DNA of 64,000 nt from Picocystis sp. L7 (GCA_020975725.1 QXJR01000020.1:124001-188000), one strand, 5' to 3'. Numbered from the stretch's first letter, positions 12,562 through 22,610 are shown. The notes: generated from the sequence alone by a model not told the origin. A program made the numbers and translations.

Positions 12562-12789
12562 CCAATGGAGTTAAGATGTAATATTAATTGCGGCGGAGGG
12601 GAACGAGAAGAGAAGAACAACGTTCCTCAACGTTCCGCCCAACGGTCTCGAGCGCCGCGGCGACACGAACGCACGAGCGAACGAGCGCGAACGCATGCCG
12701 ACGCCACCACCAGCGCTGCCGGCTCGTCACGGGAGAAGGAGGTGGGCGCCCACGCGCCACAACCCAAAATGACCGGGGGGGACTGTCTG

Positions 12790-12898
12790 TCTCCAATCAA
12801 GCCAGAAAAGGCCACCCACGCATAAGCTAGTATATCCGAATCCTGGGGCCCTTGAATGGGTGACCTTGGATGGAAGGGAGACCGAGGCTCGTCGTAGG
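12790..12898 (+). repeat. about 110-bp repeat, copy 1, possibly 5S-rRNA-derived
   Basis: It is similar to 13055-13160. Shared blocks are ccaatcaag, cataagctagtat, ggtgacc, and gggagaccgaggct followed by cgtagg. The spacing from AAGC to GGGTGACC (34 nt) is close to that between box A and box C of 5S rRNA (32 nt), and GAATGGGTGACC resembles the 5S box C. A 5S-derived SINE or Cassandra-like fragment is possible. The 5' half does not fit a functional 5S gene. Confidence 0.35.
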
Positions 12899-13054
12899 GG
12901 GGCCTAGGACCCGGAGTCCCTTTCAACGCGAGACTCATACCCGTAGAAAGAGAGTAAAAAGTCATGCCGAACAAGGCCAAGCACTTGAAGAATGGACCGT
13001 GAGGCCGCACGGGAGCTTCTCCGGCTTTAACACCAAAAAATGGCATGGGAATGT

Positions 13055-13160
13055 CCCAATCAAGTCAAAAGGGCACACCAAAGCATAAGCTAGTATAACA
13101 TAGCCCTGAAGCCTATGAGTAGGTGACCAAGGCGGAGGGGAGACCGAGGCTGCTCGTAGG
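13055..13160 (+). repeat. about 110-bp repeat, copy 2
   Basis: This is the direct-repeat partner of 12790-12898 (see there), about 265 bp downstream of it. It has diverged at many positions, so the duplication is old. Confidence 0.4.
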
Positions 13161-13402
13161 TAGGCTTATCGAAAGAACTTACATTCACAATCCGTTACAT
13201 GGAGTTTACTCTCCATGGTTGTTGGTCGTGTAGGTCGTCTTTTGACGAACAAGACGAACGCACGTGTTACAACACAGGTGAGCAGCCGTCCGTATCCACA
13301 AGTACCACGTGGTTTTGGCGGTGGTGAACGACCTCTTGAAGGCTGTCGTTGCACTACATGATACAAATTCTTGCTGCCCTTGCGCACTTGTGCGCTCACT
13401 GT

Positions 13403-13748
13403 TGTTCCACTCTTGACCCTTAGCGGACGAGGAAAGAGGTTGTATACACTTGGACTCTCGAGGTAGTGGTGGGACAAACTCGCATGCTTGGCGAAAAAGG
13501 CTCTTTGAGTACTTCGGAGGCCCACGGACGTCGGCGGCACGTGGTCGGAGGCCTTGGCTAGGACTTATTCTATTAGAACCGCCGATGCTCACTTGATAGT
13601 GGGCATCTTGGACATCCTCTCTGGTACACGTTCAAAAAGGTATATTTAGTACTCTTACTTGAGGTCTATGTGTCTCCATTTGTGCATCAATCGTCGAGGA
13701 AGAAGAAAACACTCCTCCATGGGGAGGGTGACCTAGGAAGGTGTAGCT
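13403..13748 (-). repeat. solo or isolated LTR related to element A (family A')
   Basis: Read on the minus strand, this 346-bp segment aligns end to end with the 356-bp LTR of element A. It shares caccttcctaggtca, ccccatggaggagtgt, agtgtatacaacc and gagtggaaca. It is considerably diverged and I see no matching TSD. It is an older relative of element A; no internal coding region is recognisable beside it. Confidence 0.75.
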
Positions 13749-13805
13749 CTACGTCTGAACCACCGAAGAGGTTGTTAGGACCCAACACCTCTATTGGGTC
13801 CTCAC

Positions 13806-14028
13806 TGTTAGGAACCAGGGTTCCCCCTTCATTCCTCACCCATTGAACCCCTTCAATGGATGGTTATCCCTCGATGGGGAGGAGTACTTAACTCCTCCCC
13901 CCACACACCTTGTAATCAAGTTGATCTTGACCTGGAAGGACGAGCCGCCTCCCAAGCGCCTCCACGTCCTCCAAGGCAACTTCCTCCACGTAGGCGGAGC
14001 TCAAGAGCGAAGGATCGCATTCCTAACA
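13806..14028 (+). repeat. isolated LTR, family E (TGTTAGGAACC...CCTAACA)
   Basis: This 223-bp unit with inverted ends TGTTAGG/CCTAACA is about 85 percent similar by eye to 62096-62317. It shares ccctcgatggggaggag, gccgcctcccaag and cctccaaggcaacttcctc. No TSD is visible. Confidence 0.8.
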
Positions 14029-15298
14029 GGTACCATGAAGCTCAACGAAAACTACCTGGCCAAAGCACTCCAAAAGGGTGAATGTTTTAGGCCGCTGGGC
14101 TAACCACGCCGAGTCCGCTTGGAACACGAACGATCTAGGAAAAAGGAAGCTCAGATTCGGATTCAGCTTATTGACGCACTCTACGGAGTACCTAGAAGGA
14201 ACGGGAACATGCTTGATGCGAAGATAAAGCCCAAGGTCTCACGCTTTCCTTAAGTGGTTGTGGGGTGGACCCATAGTCCCTTTTAGAAACCAAACAAGTG
14301 GAGATTCCTTTCTTTTCCATCTAACTAATGCTATATCGAAACTGTGATCAAGGTGACAATTTTAAGCAATAAGGAATCAAAAGGAAGGACACTAGGTTTT
14401 TGGTTTGTCATAGCTTGTCGCTCCATTTGAGGAAGTTAAGCTGGAAATATTTGCTCATATATAGCATGCAGCAAGAAGGAGAAAAACCTACGGTTTGCCA
14501 GTATACATTCCTTGGAACCCTCATTGTAATGTTGGGCACTTCATTCACAAAGTTTCGCACACATGAACGGATATTCCAAGCTCCGGCCCATCAAAACTTT
14601 GGAATCTTTGTATGCTCGATACGAAATTCAATTGCTTCTTGTTGGTGAAAGCAGATTGGTCACGTGGAAAACAGGGACGTTTAGTAACACTAGGCCACGA
14701 AAAACAGTTTCATTGCTTCGATCAAAGTTGTAGTATTCTTTGCCTGTTCTTTGTATTGACTCGCAAGCAGAGCTTCATCTTGAAAGTATCTAGAAGCATG
14801 CTTACGAATGACATTGAGATAGTAGTCTACTTGGTCCGTTATCGTTCTGGGATTGGGCTACTTAGCGTGGCATCGTTGCAGTTGCTATGAAGTTTTGTCA
14901 TTCGTGAAACTTTCCATCGTATCTGCCCAAAAATGACGTGATGATGAGGTTCACCAATCCAGTTCCTGCCAGCAATCCACAGTTAAGAATTACTTGTACA
15001 GTTCAAAACAGTCTACTTGACGTTTAAATAGCAATGAGGCTTAGGCAGAAAGGGGCGTTTCTTGAGCATCCTTGAAAATAGTCTTGAAGAGTACGTGCCA
15101 ATGATAGTCTTGAAGGGAATGTGAAAGTAGTACATGTGTGGGTGGAGCTGATGCTACCGCCGAAACATCATGATGGATTTGCACGCATGAACAAAACAGA
15201 AGCTGCACCTAAGAGCATGAGAGTGTGAGTATAATGATGGCCTATCTTGACCATATTTTGAAGGAATTTCAGGAATTCAAGCAGAAATTTTTGTCCAT
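14029..15298. other. intergenic, no gene seen
   Basis: This is 1.27 kb of AT-richer sequence with only short open frames. I find no domain, tRNA or repeat shared with the rest of the window. Confidence 0.5.
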
Positions 15299-16345
15299 TC
15301 ACAAGTGTTCTACCTCTCCCCGGAAACTTTTTATAGATTGCTGAGCTTGCTGAATCTCAACTTGATACCAAAGCAGGTGTTTCAGAAGTGGATACCTCAC
15401 TTCCACACTGCGTACAAGTCCTGGATGCAAAGGAGGTTGCGAAGTGTTGAAGAAATACATCAAATCCTTTACGCAGATGTTGCGGTATCTAAGCCAACCC
15501 TTCTTGTCCCGGTTGCTGCTCACGTTATACCCTGTGACATCGCTACTTCTCACACCCAGTATCGGTAGACCACTGATGGATATTGGTTGAGGAAACCCAG
15601 TTTTGTAGAGAAACATGTTCCAGGCAATGTCATCGCAACCTTTCCTTTCAGCCACGGTATCATGCAAGAACTGTTTAAGATGCCCGTAAAGTTGACGGCC
15701 ATCCAATAAAGGGGCGCTCATGACCTTCTTGCCAGCAAACCATGCCTTACCAATGATCAACCCATAGGCAGCGGATGGATTCCTGACATGCCTTTCCCTC
15801 AGGGCGTACACCCATGAATGTTTGTCCTTATCAAAGTAGATAGTTCTGCTGTACATACCCACTACTCGGTCCGGAAAGTGCTTCCAGACTTTGAAGGCCG
15901 CTTCGATGGCATCCACATTGATATACGTATCATCATCGATGTTGAATACAGCTTCTGTTTTGCAATGTATACTCCACCTCCATCTGGTTGTGACATCATT
16001 TGAGGGCGATGCTATGAATTTGACTGGCTTCGTCCAGATTTTGCGAAACTTATGCAAACCTGTTGTGGAAAGTGGTGTGTTCACATCATTCCAAGTCACC
16101 AGAACCTGGTCCATGGATGGAGCTCGCATGAGATACGTGATGGTCTCAACGAGAGCTTCTGGTCTTCTGTATGTCATGATCTGCACAGTGTACTTTTCAC
16201 TCCTATCCATCGGATACATCTGCTCTTGGAACGTGAATGCGAGCGGTCTGCTCATGTGGTAAACGGTCAGGCCGATCAACACGAGCACCACCGTGGCGCA
16301 GCCCTTCTCCTGCACCGCTGTTTTTCTTCGCTTGATCGTCCACAT
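15299..16345 (-). CDS. GT64-family glycosyltransferase (exostosin C-domain / EXTL2-like)
   Basis: This 348-residue type II membrane protein has a short basic cytosolic tail, a membrane anchor at about residues 16-32, and a lumenal GT64 domain. YTVQIMTYRRPEALVETI starts the domain. VLVTWNDVNTP follows, then ASPSNDVTTRWRW, and the metal- and sugar-nucleotide-binding DDD at 137-139 within FNIDDDTYINVDA. GCDDIAWNMFL is the downstream acidic motif. In animals the family adds GlcNAc, GalNAc or GlcA to glycosaminoglycan chains. In plants and algae, members act on sphingolipid glycans or cell-wall polymers. The acceptor here is unknown. The start is the first ATG, directly ahead of the anchor. Confidence 0.9.
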   Translation of the reverse strand: MWTIKRRKTAVQEKGCATVVLVLIGLTVYHMSRPLAFTFQEQMYPMDRSEKYTVQIMTYRRPEALVETITYLMRAPSMDQVLVTWNDVNTPLSTTGLHKFRKIWTKPVKFIASPSNDVTTRWRWSIHCKTEAVFNIDDDTYINVDAIEAAFKVWKHFPDRVVGMYSRTIYFDKDKHSWVYALRERHVRNPSAAYGLIIGKAWFAGKKVMSAPLLDGRQLYGHLKQFLHDTVAERKGCDDIAWNMFLYKTGFPQPISISGLPILGVRSSDVTGYNVSSNRDKKGWLRYRNICVKDLMYFFNTSQPPLHPGLVRSVEVRYPLLKHLLWYQVEIQQAQQSIKSFRGEVEHL

Positions 16346-17420
16346 CTTTCTTCAAAGAGTTTTGAGAAGCGGGGTGCTCCCTCACTTGCACCGCCTTTCC
16401 ATCGATGAAGCTGGGCCGAAGCCGACCCCGGGTGCTGGACGCGAGACGGGACAGGGTCCGTACGTGGGGACTGGGATTGTCAGCCACGTTCCAATGCTCT
16501 TTACCACGAGGTAGTTTTAACTGATGATGAAACAACCTCCTTGTTTTCTGCTGGTTGTAATTGAGCAGGAGGGGTGCAGGGTCTTTCATTTGAAAGAAAA
16601 ACGGGGGAAGGATGTTGGAAATAATACCCTTTCCTTTGGTATTTAGCCTATTTCAAGGCAAAGTGGGAACCGCCAAATAGTGAACGCCCAAGCAATCGAG
16701 ACGGAGAGTCCGATACTGACGACAAGGTAAACGACGTCACAACAAACCATTGAATAAGGCAAAGACGACATTGATCAGTGGATGCTCCCCTGGCACGTGA
16801 TCTCCTTAATCTCGCTAGAGCGCACTATATAAACTGCCCGCGAGTGTACCCATAACGAGTTTTACATCATCATCAACAACAACGCCTGCCTACATGCATC
16901 TGCTTCCATCTCATCACCACGTGCCACACCATGTGAGACACGATCAACCCGCCATCACTAGAGAAGCGTTGCGAATCTATGGCAATAAAGCCCTAGAAGC
17001 AAGCCCATCGAATTGTCCCCCTTCCACGGAGGGCGGACACAGAACTTGTCCCCGGATAAAGGATTGAGGGATTCTTTTTCCTTCCCAAAAGATGGGGAAT
17101 GGTGGAAGGAGGAATTATTTTTGTTTAAAGAGGAGGGAAAGAAAGGAAAAGGGGCAAGAAGAAATCTTTTCATGTTGCAAATCCAATCTAGAGGAAATCG
17201 AAGAGAAAGCCGGTATTGCATCAGATGGGCGCGTGATGAGGATCGATAGGAGGAGAGACAAGATCGGACGGGGATAAGATCGAGCGAAGGAAGATGAGGG
17301 ATGAGGGTCGATCGAAGGGAGATGAGTTCGGAGGGAGATCGGATCCGGGATGCGGCAGGGGAGGTTGGACCGATCGAGTAGAGGTTGGTCGGATTGGGCG
17401 TTGGACCAAGGGTTCTGGGC
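16346..17420. other. intergenic with possible promoter and short frame
   Basis: This stretch lies between GT64 and the tyrosine-recombinase element. It holds a TATA-like box at 16826 and, 60 bp on, a 57-codon frame at 16894-17067 without recognisable features. The last 200 bp are GGATCGAT-rich. Confidence 0.4.
16826..16833 (+). promoter_or_regulatory. TATA-like box
   Basis: TATATAAA lies in a GC-rich setting, about 60 bp before an ATG at 16894. The downstream frame is only 57 codons long, so this may be the promoter of a non-coding or displaced gene, or chance. Confidence 0.3.
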
Positions 17421-20345
17421 ATTTCGTCACCCCAGATCCAGCCCGGTTTGGGATTCGGTCACCCTGGGAGGGTGACGAAATTACCGGAACGGGTTTTCCT
17501 TCGGTCTGTTCTCCCCACTGTTTTCCACACAAGAGCCCGGAGGAAGGGAAATCCCGGTAATTTCGTCACCCTCGTAGGGTGACGCCGACTTCGAGGCCAT
17601 GGCGAACGAACCTTCCGTGCGTGCACGCCAACTGCAACTCGACGTGCGTGCGATTGCGATTCGTGCGCAAGACGGAACGCGAAGTGCGGTTCTTGATGGA
17701 CGTGGGGGATGCGAGCAAGACACTTTTCATGAAGGCGATGGAGGGCAAATGGATTTAGTGGAAGAGCTACGTGGGAGCACATACATGAAAACACGGGATC
17801 GTTACAAACATGGTGCTGCGACTTTTCTCTTGCACTTGTACAAAAGTGGCGATGATGCTTTGAACGCACCTTTCGCTTCGCAAGTGGAGGCAAACCTAGC
17901 CATGGTTCGGCCACGAAATGGGACGTCGGATGAAGCCATGATCTTTTCTTTGCTACCGAGCTATTGTGAAGAACCCATCGAGCCATTGCATTGGGATCTC
18001 CTCACCCCCCAAAAAATACTCGAGCCAATTTGGAGTTGGAAGGATGACTTCAAAAAGTTGTCCGAGAGTAGGCTATCGTCATACCGCGCTGCTTTGCATT
18101 TGCTTTTCAAGGACTTTGGCAAAACCGACGTGTGGCTCAAACTCTCTCCGACGGTCAATCAAGTGCTCAATGGATGGAAGCGGCGTAGGGTTCGGTTGCA
18201 AAAAAAACGTGGAATGAGTGTGGAAAAGGGAATGGCAGAGCTCCCTTTCAAGGTCTATGCGGAGCTTTGCAAAAGGATTGCGTGTGACAAGTTGTATGGT
18301 CCCTTTGGGTGGACGTATGCAACGATGCTTTGGAACTTGATGGGACGAAGTGACAACATCTCGCACATAAGTGTCAACCATATCAAGTGCAAAGAGGACC
18401 ATTTGTTGATCTATTATGCCCAACAAAAGACGGACCAAGATGGCAAACTATCAAAGTACCCTCGGGCAATTTACGCCAACCCCCTTTCCCCTTGGACTTG
18501 TGCTATTACTGCGTTGGGGGTCTACCTCATCGTGACAAACACCCGTGTTGGCAATAGTGATGGGAGTTTGCCACTTTTTCATGGGTCTCAAGATGAATGT
18601 GCACGTCGATTTAGGGTGGGGTTGCATGCCAAGGCAAAGGAGATAGCGAATATTCTTGAAGAGAACGGAATGACTACTCAAAGCGTCGGGACACACTCAT
18701 TTCGAAAGGGTGCGGCCACTTATGCGAGTGCAGGTGGCACGGCATGCCCTTCTTCGTCGGCCATAAGTTTGCGAGCTGGGTGGACACAACCGGGCGTGGA
18801 GGACACATATCGTCGTTACGATTCAGCAGGAGATGAGCATGTTGGCCGTGTATTGACAGGCTTGCCTATGAATGGGGAAGAGTTGGCAGTTCTTCCTCCC
18901 ATCTTCATGCCAGAGACAGAGGAAGACGAGGCTTTCATCGACGAGTGTTGCAAGAGCACTATGGACGTGAATCAAGTGAATCCTGGTGTTGCTCGGCGCT
19001 GTCTTGCTAGTGTTGTCTTTCACATTTTGAAGTTACGTGCGCAACTACCTCCGGGCCACAAGTTGTGGGCCGATAGGACAATCAACAACAAGCAAGCAAT
19101 GGAGAAGTTGCAATCCTTGATTTTCAGTGGCTTTCAAGACAATCCTCTTGCCATGGAAGCCAATTTGTGTGCAACAGGTGTGCCGCCACATTGTGCCTTG
19201 CTCCGGTCCATGCGAATCGTGAAGGACCAAGTAGCAAAGCTCATACCCGGAGTGGATGAGCAATTGAGTCAACTCCCAAAGTTGTTCCGAGATGCTTTGG
19301 ATGAAGCCATTGCTGATGGTAAGATTGAAGGTGCACCTCTCACAGCTTCTAATCTTGAAAGGACAGTGCTACGCCTCCTTGAAGAGAGTGGATTGAAGGA
19401 CGTGCCTCGACTTCTCCAAGAAGGGAACACCGTTCGAACGAGAACGCAGGAGCGTCCAACAAACCTTGCTGATTTTGGTTTGCAGGCACACAAGACTCTT
19501 CCTAGTGACTTTTATGTGCCAAATATGACTCTTCAAAAGTCTTGGTACCATTGGATGCTCGGTGATGCAGCCAGTGGACACAGACCATGGCGTTTGATTC
19601 AACTTTGCGAGGTCAGTGACAAGAAAGCCCGAGAGCGATTACGCCGCTTCCGAAAGATAATGCTAGCTATCCAGGAGTCCTTGCAAGACAACTGGAAAGA
19701 AGTTACTACGTTCGATGAAGCGGAGAAGCAGTTTGATTCTGTCAAAGCAGCCTTCCAATTTGCTGCGAAGGCTGGACACAAGCGTCGTTATGGTGAGTTG
19801 AGTTGGGACACAGTCCTTCGCCACAAATACAAGCAGACGCGGTCAACGTGAGCGTGCACCCCCTTTCCTTTTTTCTACTAGCCATCTACCGTTCCTTGTG
19901 CACGACGCGAGCGTTCAAGAGGCACGAAAGTGTCGCCACCGCGTGCGACTTGAACGACCGCGTGGTTCCACGTCGCTGAAACCCACGAGCGCCTCCTTTC
20001 CACGTCCAGCAGTTCCAGCCCACGCACACGTTACCACTTCTCTCACGCAGCTCTACGCTCTATGAAGCACGTCCTGTCCGTCGGCCGTGTCGTCCTTGCC
20101 GCGTCGCGCGCGCGTTTCGTTCGTCGTCCCGTCGGCAGCATCTTTCATTCTCGTCGATCTGTCGGTCGGAAGGCGATCTGTACAGCTCGGGAGGGAGAAA
20201 TTTAATAGGCAGGGAAGAGATATTGAACCGGGAACTCCCTTCCATAGTATCTTGGGTAAACCGACTCTTTGACCGGGTCGATATCCGGGTTAGACCCGGG
20301 AGATCGGGCTGGGGTGCGAGCGGGGTGACGCTGGGGTGACGAAAT
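17421..20345 (+). mobile_element. Crypton-like tyrosine-recombinase element
   Basis: The element is bounded by 15-bp inverted repeats, atttcgtcaccccag at 17421-17435 and its complement at 20331-20345, about 2.9 kb apart. It encodes one long tyrosine-recombinase frame. The left end carries two short palindromes, gtcaccctgggagggtgac (17458-17476) and gtcaccctcgtagggtgac (17565-17583), and an 18-bp inverted pair (17470-17487 with 17554-17571). The right end repeats ggggtgacg twice. No TSD is evident, as expected for tyrosine-recombinase movers. Terminal inverted repeats are not typical of Cryptons, so the exact ends are uncertain. Confidence 0.75.
17599..19851 (+). CDS. tyrosine recombinase of Crypton-like element
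   Basis: This 750-residue protein of a DNA-mobile tyrosine recombinase is expected to cut and rejoin DNA through a phosphotyrosine. The N-terminal third is helical and core-binding-like. The first catalytic Arg lies in LWNLMGRSDNISHI. KTDQDGK and the IYANPLSP stretch follow, which are typical of the large oomycete, diatom and algal group of Crypton-like recombinases. THSFRKGAATYASAG holds the HxxR motif, and RAGWTQPGVEDTYRRYDSAGD gives the candidate nucleophilic Tyr. The C-terminal 300 residues are basic, with coiled or helical parts and no known domain. The frame is uninterrupted and the catalytic motifs are present, so it may be functional. The start ATG at 17599 lies just inside the left-end palindromes. 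Confidence 0.88.
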   Translation: MANEPSVRARQLQLDVRAIAIRAQDGTRSAVLDGRGGCEQDTFHEGDGGQMDLVEELRGSTYMKTRDRYKHGAATFLLHLYKSGDDALNAPFASQVEANLAMVRPRNGTSDEAMIFSLLPSYCEEPIEPLHWDLLTPQKILEPIWSWKDDFKKLSESRLSSYRAALHLLFKDFGKTDVWLKLSPTVNQVLNGWKRRRVRLQKKRGMSVEKGMAELPFKVYAELCKRIACDKLYGPFGWTYATMLWNLMGRSDNISHISVNHIKCKEDHLLIYYAQQKTDQDGKLSKYPRAIYANPLSPWTCAITALGVYLIVTNTRVGNSDGSLPLFHGSQDECARRFRVGLHAKAKEIANILEENGMTTQSVGTHSFRKGAATYASAGGTACPSSSAISLRAGWTQPGVEDTYRRYDSAGDEHVGRVLTGLPMNGEELAVLPPIFMPETEEDEAFIDECCKSTMDVNQVNPGVARRCLASVVFHILKLRAQLPPGHKLWADRTINNKQAMEKLQSLIFSGFQDNPLAMEANLCATGVPPHCALLRSMRIVKDQVAKLIPGVDEQLSQLPKLFRDALDEAIADGKIEGAPLTASNLERTVLRLLEESGLKDVPRLLQEGNTVRTRTQERPTNLADFGLQAHKTLPSDFYVPNMTLQKSWYHWMLGDAASGHRPWRLIQLCEVSDKKARERLRRFRKIMLAIQESLQDNWKEVTTFDEAEKQFDSVKAAFQFAAKAGHKRRYGELSWDTVLRHKYKQTRST

Positions 20346-20385
20346 TCCGCGAAGAGGGGTTCCCTTCACGGACATTTTATTTACT

Positions 20386-20425
20386 AGAGGTATTCGGATT
20401 TGCCAAAATATTTTTTTCGCTTCGG
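20386..20425 (+). repeat. left TIR of Harbinger element
   Basis: This is the 40-bp left terminal repeat, matched exactly by the complement of 24076-24115. Confidence 0.9.
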
Positions 20426-20703
20426 ATTTCGCCCCGATTTTTGACCGTTGGCTCTCCCGAACCGAAAAAAATATTTTTTTTTCCGGAAAACTGCCCCTAT
20501 TAGCGAACTATTTTGGGGGCTCCTCTGCGCATTCTGTTCGGAGACGGGTGATGGGGTGGGGTGCTTGTATAACGCAATCCGTCGTCCTTTACACGTGCTA
20601 TGAGGAAAATATTCCGCTTGAGGGGGTTGGACACACCGGATCCCTTTCCTCCGCGGCATGGAGCCAGTAAAAGAGCGCGGGAAGGAGGGGAAGGAGCGAC
20701 GTC

Positions 20704-21882
20704 ATGCCGCAGCGGAAAGGCAGGATCCTGGAAATCATGGAGATGGAGCGCTTTCGAGTGCGCATCGTCCATCTCCGTGTCGTGATGATGGTGGTGGCGG
20801 ACGGGGATCCGGACCTCCTCATGGCGTTCACGGCCATGCTGGACGTGCTCGCGAGCGAATGCGAGGAGCGCCTGCGGACGCTCCATGAATGGTGGAGTCC
20901 GAGAGCTCCACCAGCGAGTCCTGGACGAAGTGCAGAGTCGTTCACGGATGACGAGCTGCGAGGGAGCTTTCGGTTTGGGAGGGACGCAATCGCGGAACTC
21001 CTACGCCTCCTTGGGTTCCCAACCGTGCTGCGATCGGCGAGCGGGCGGCGGTTTGGAGGCGAGGAAGCCTTTCTGCTTTTGCTGCGGCGTTTAGGTGGGC
21101 GCGAGCGGGGATTGGAACTAGCGCAGGTATTCGGTCGATCGCCACCTGCCATTTCAGAAATGTACAACGTGGCGTTGGACCACGTTTTTTTGCACGTTGC
21201 GTCTGCAATGCGATTGGAGATTTGGGAGGAGCACTTGCCTGCGTTCGCACGTCTGCTGCGTGAGCGTGGTTGTCCCGAAGGACATTGTTTTGGATTTATT
21301 GACGGAACGATGTTCACGATTTGCAGGCCCACTGTGGGACAGGAAGCCATGTACAATGGCTGGAAGCGACAACACAAGGTAAAATACCAATGTGTTGTCC
21401 TTCCAAATTTTCTGATTGGTGACTGGTTTGGGCCCGCAGCAGGACGTGCGCACGACTCGCAGGTGCTAGCAGACTCGAATTTGGTGGCGCGGTTGCAAGG
21501 GATGCGAGGTCGGCTGGACGTCGAACTCTGCGTGTACGGGGATCCGGCGTACCCCGTACATGACGTGCTTCTACGTGCGCCCAAAGGAAGGATGACGAAT
21601 GCGATGGAGGCGTACGCAACGCTAATGTCCCACTACCGGGAAAGCGTCGAATGGGTTTTTGGGAAAATGGGCGAGCTTTGGCCGTTTGTGACGGACGTTC
21701 GACGAAAGACGACTGGATCGCGTGCGACGAGTAAAGAGGATTGTGTAGCTGCGTTGCTGACAAACTACCATACTTGCAAGTATGGTGGTGTGGCCAATAG
21801 GTACTTCGATACCTTGCCACCCTCCATGAGTGAGTACCGTGCCATGTACCACCTCCACTTGGACAATCAGAACGTGCAATGA
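20704..21882 (+). CDS. Harbinger DDE transposase
   Basis: This 392-residue transposase belongs to the HARBI1/DDE_Tnp_4 family and catalyses excision and insertion of the element. The helical N-terminus includes FGRSPPAISEMYNVALDH, the helix-turn-helix region that precedes the catalytic core. The first catalytic Asp is in FGFIDGTMFTICRP. The second is in CVYGDPAYPVH. The Glu is in RESVEWVFGKMGELW. GWKRQHKVKYQCVVLPNFLIG is the typical strand between the first and second positions. All three catalytic residues are in place and the frame is open. The ATG at 20704 is the first in frame. Confidence 0.93.
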   Translation: MPQRKGRILEIMEMERFRVRIVHLRVVMMVVADGDPDLLMAFTAMLDVLASECEERLRTLHEWWSPRAPPASPGRSAESFTDDELRGSFRFGRDAIAELLRLLGFPTVLRSASGRRFGGEEAFLLLLRRLGGRERGLELAQVFGRSPPAISEMYNVALDHVFLHVASAMRLEIWEEHLPAFARLLRERGCPEGHCFGFIDGTMFTICRPTVGQEAMYNGWKRQHKVKYQCVVLPNFLIGDWFGPAAGRAHDSQVLADSNLVARLQGMRGRLDVELCVYGDPAYPVHDVLLRAPKGRMTNAMEAYATLMSHYRESVEWVFGKMGELWPFVTDVRRKTTGSRATSKEDCVAALLTNYHTCKYGGVANRYFDTLPPSMSEYRAMYHLHLDNQNVQ

Positions 21883-21899
21883 CACGGCCCTTGCAGGAG

Positions 21900-22610
21900 C
21901 AGCAACAACGGTGGATGGATGGACTTGCTGGTGCTGCAGCGGTAAATGGATGGATGGACTTTCTGGTGCAGCAGCAGTAAATGGATGGATGGACTTTCTG
22001 GTGCAGCAGCGGTAAATGGATGGATGGACTTTCTGGTGCAGCAGCGGTAAATGGATGGATGGACTTTCTGGTGCAGCAGCGGTAAATGGATGGATGGACT
22101 TTCTGGTGCAGCAGCGGTAAATGGATGGACTTTCTGGTGCAGCAGCGGTAAATGGATGGATGGACTTGCTGGTGCTGCAGCGGTAAATGGATGGACTTTC
22201 TGGTGCAGCAGCAGTAAATGGATGGATGGACTTTCTGGTGCAGCAGCAGTAAATGGATGGATGGACTTTCTGGTGCAGCAGCAGTAAATGGATGGATGGA
22301 CTTTCTGGTGCAGCAGCGGTAAATGGATGGATGGACTTTCTGGTGCAGCAGCGGTAAATGGATGGATGGACTTTCTGGTGCAGCAGCGGTAAATGGATGG
22401 ACTTTCTGGTGCAGCAGCGGTAAATGGATGGACTTTCTGGTGCAGTAGCGGTGGATGGATGGATGGATGGATGGATGGATGGATGGAGCTGCAGCACCAG
22501 CGGTGGATGGATGGATGGATGGAGCTGCAGCAGCAGCGGTGGATGGATGGATGGATGGATGGAGCTGCAGCAGCAGCAGGAGCAGCAGGAGCAGCAAGAA
22601 TAGATGGATG
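21900..22610. repeat. minisatellite (31/35-bp units) inside Harbinger element
   Basis: Roughly 17 tandem units of 31 or 35 bp run through this stretch. They differ by one ggat step and consist of ggatggatggactttctggt followed by gcagcagcggtaaat. It then grades into plain (ggat)n and gcagca runs at 22450-22600. It sits between the convergent transposase and SANT genes. It stays open in several frames on both strands (Trp/Met- or Ser/Ile/His-rich), which is a low-complexity artefact. Confidence 0.95.

Larger units (their letters stand above)
10613..12761 (+). repeat. solo LTR of family B, interrupted by two nested solo LTRs
   Basis: This is a diverged copy of the 761-bp LTR of element B (33316 and 41436). 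It begins TATTGCGCCCAG where B has TGTTGCGCCCAG, and it ends GCGCCACA. A 4-bp TSD, accc, lies at 10609-10612 and 12762-12765. The LTR homology is in three blocks, 10613-10963, 11609-11832 and 12562-12761, separated by two younger insertions. Differences from the B LTRs are scattered, so it is clearly older than element B. It also retains homology to the coding stretch that the B LTR carries. Confidence 0.9.

Noticed and set aside
21900-22610. CRISPR-like array or Ser/Ile/His-rich protein genes
   Set aside because: The direct repeats are contiguous without unique spacers, so this is a minisatellite; the long frames on both strands are low-complexity artefacts of units not containing stops.
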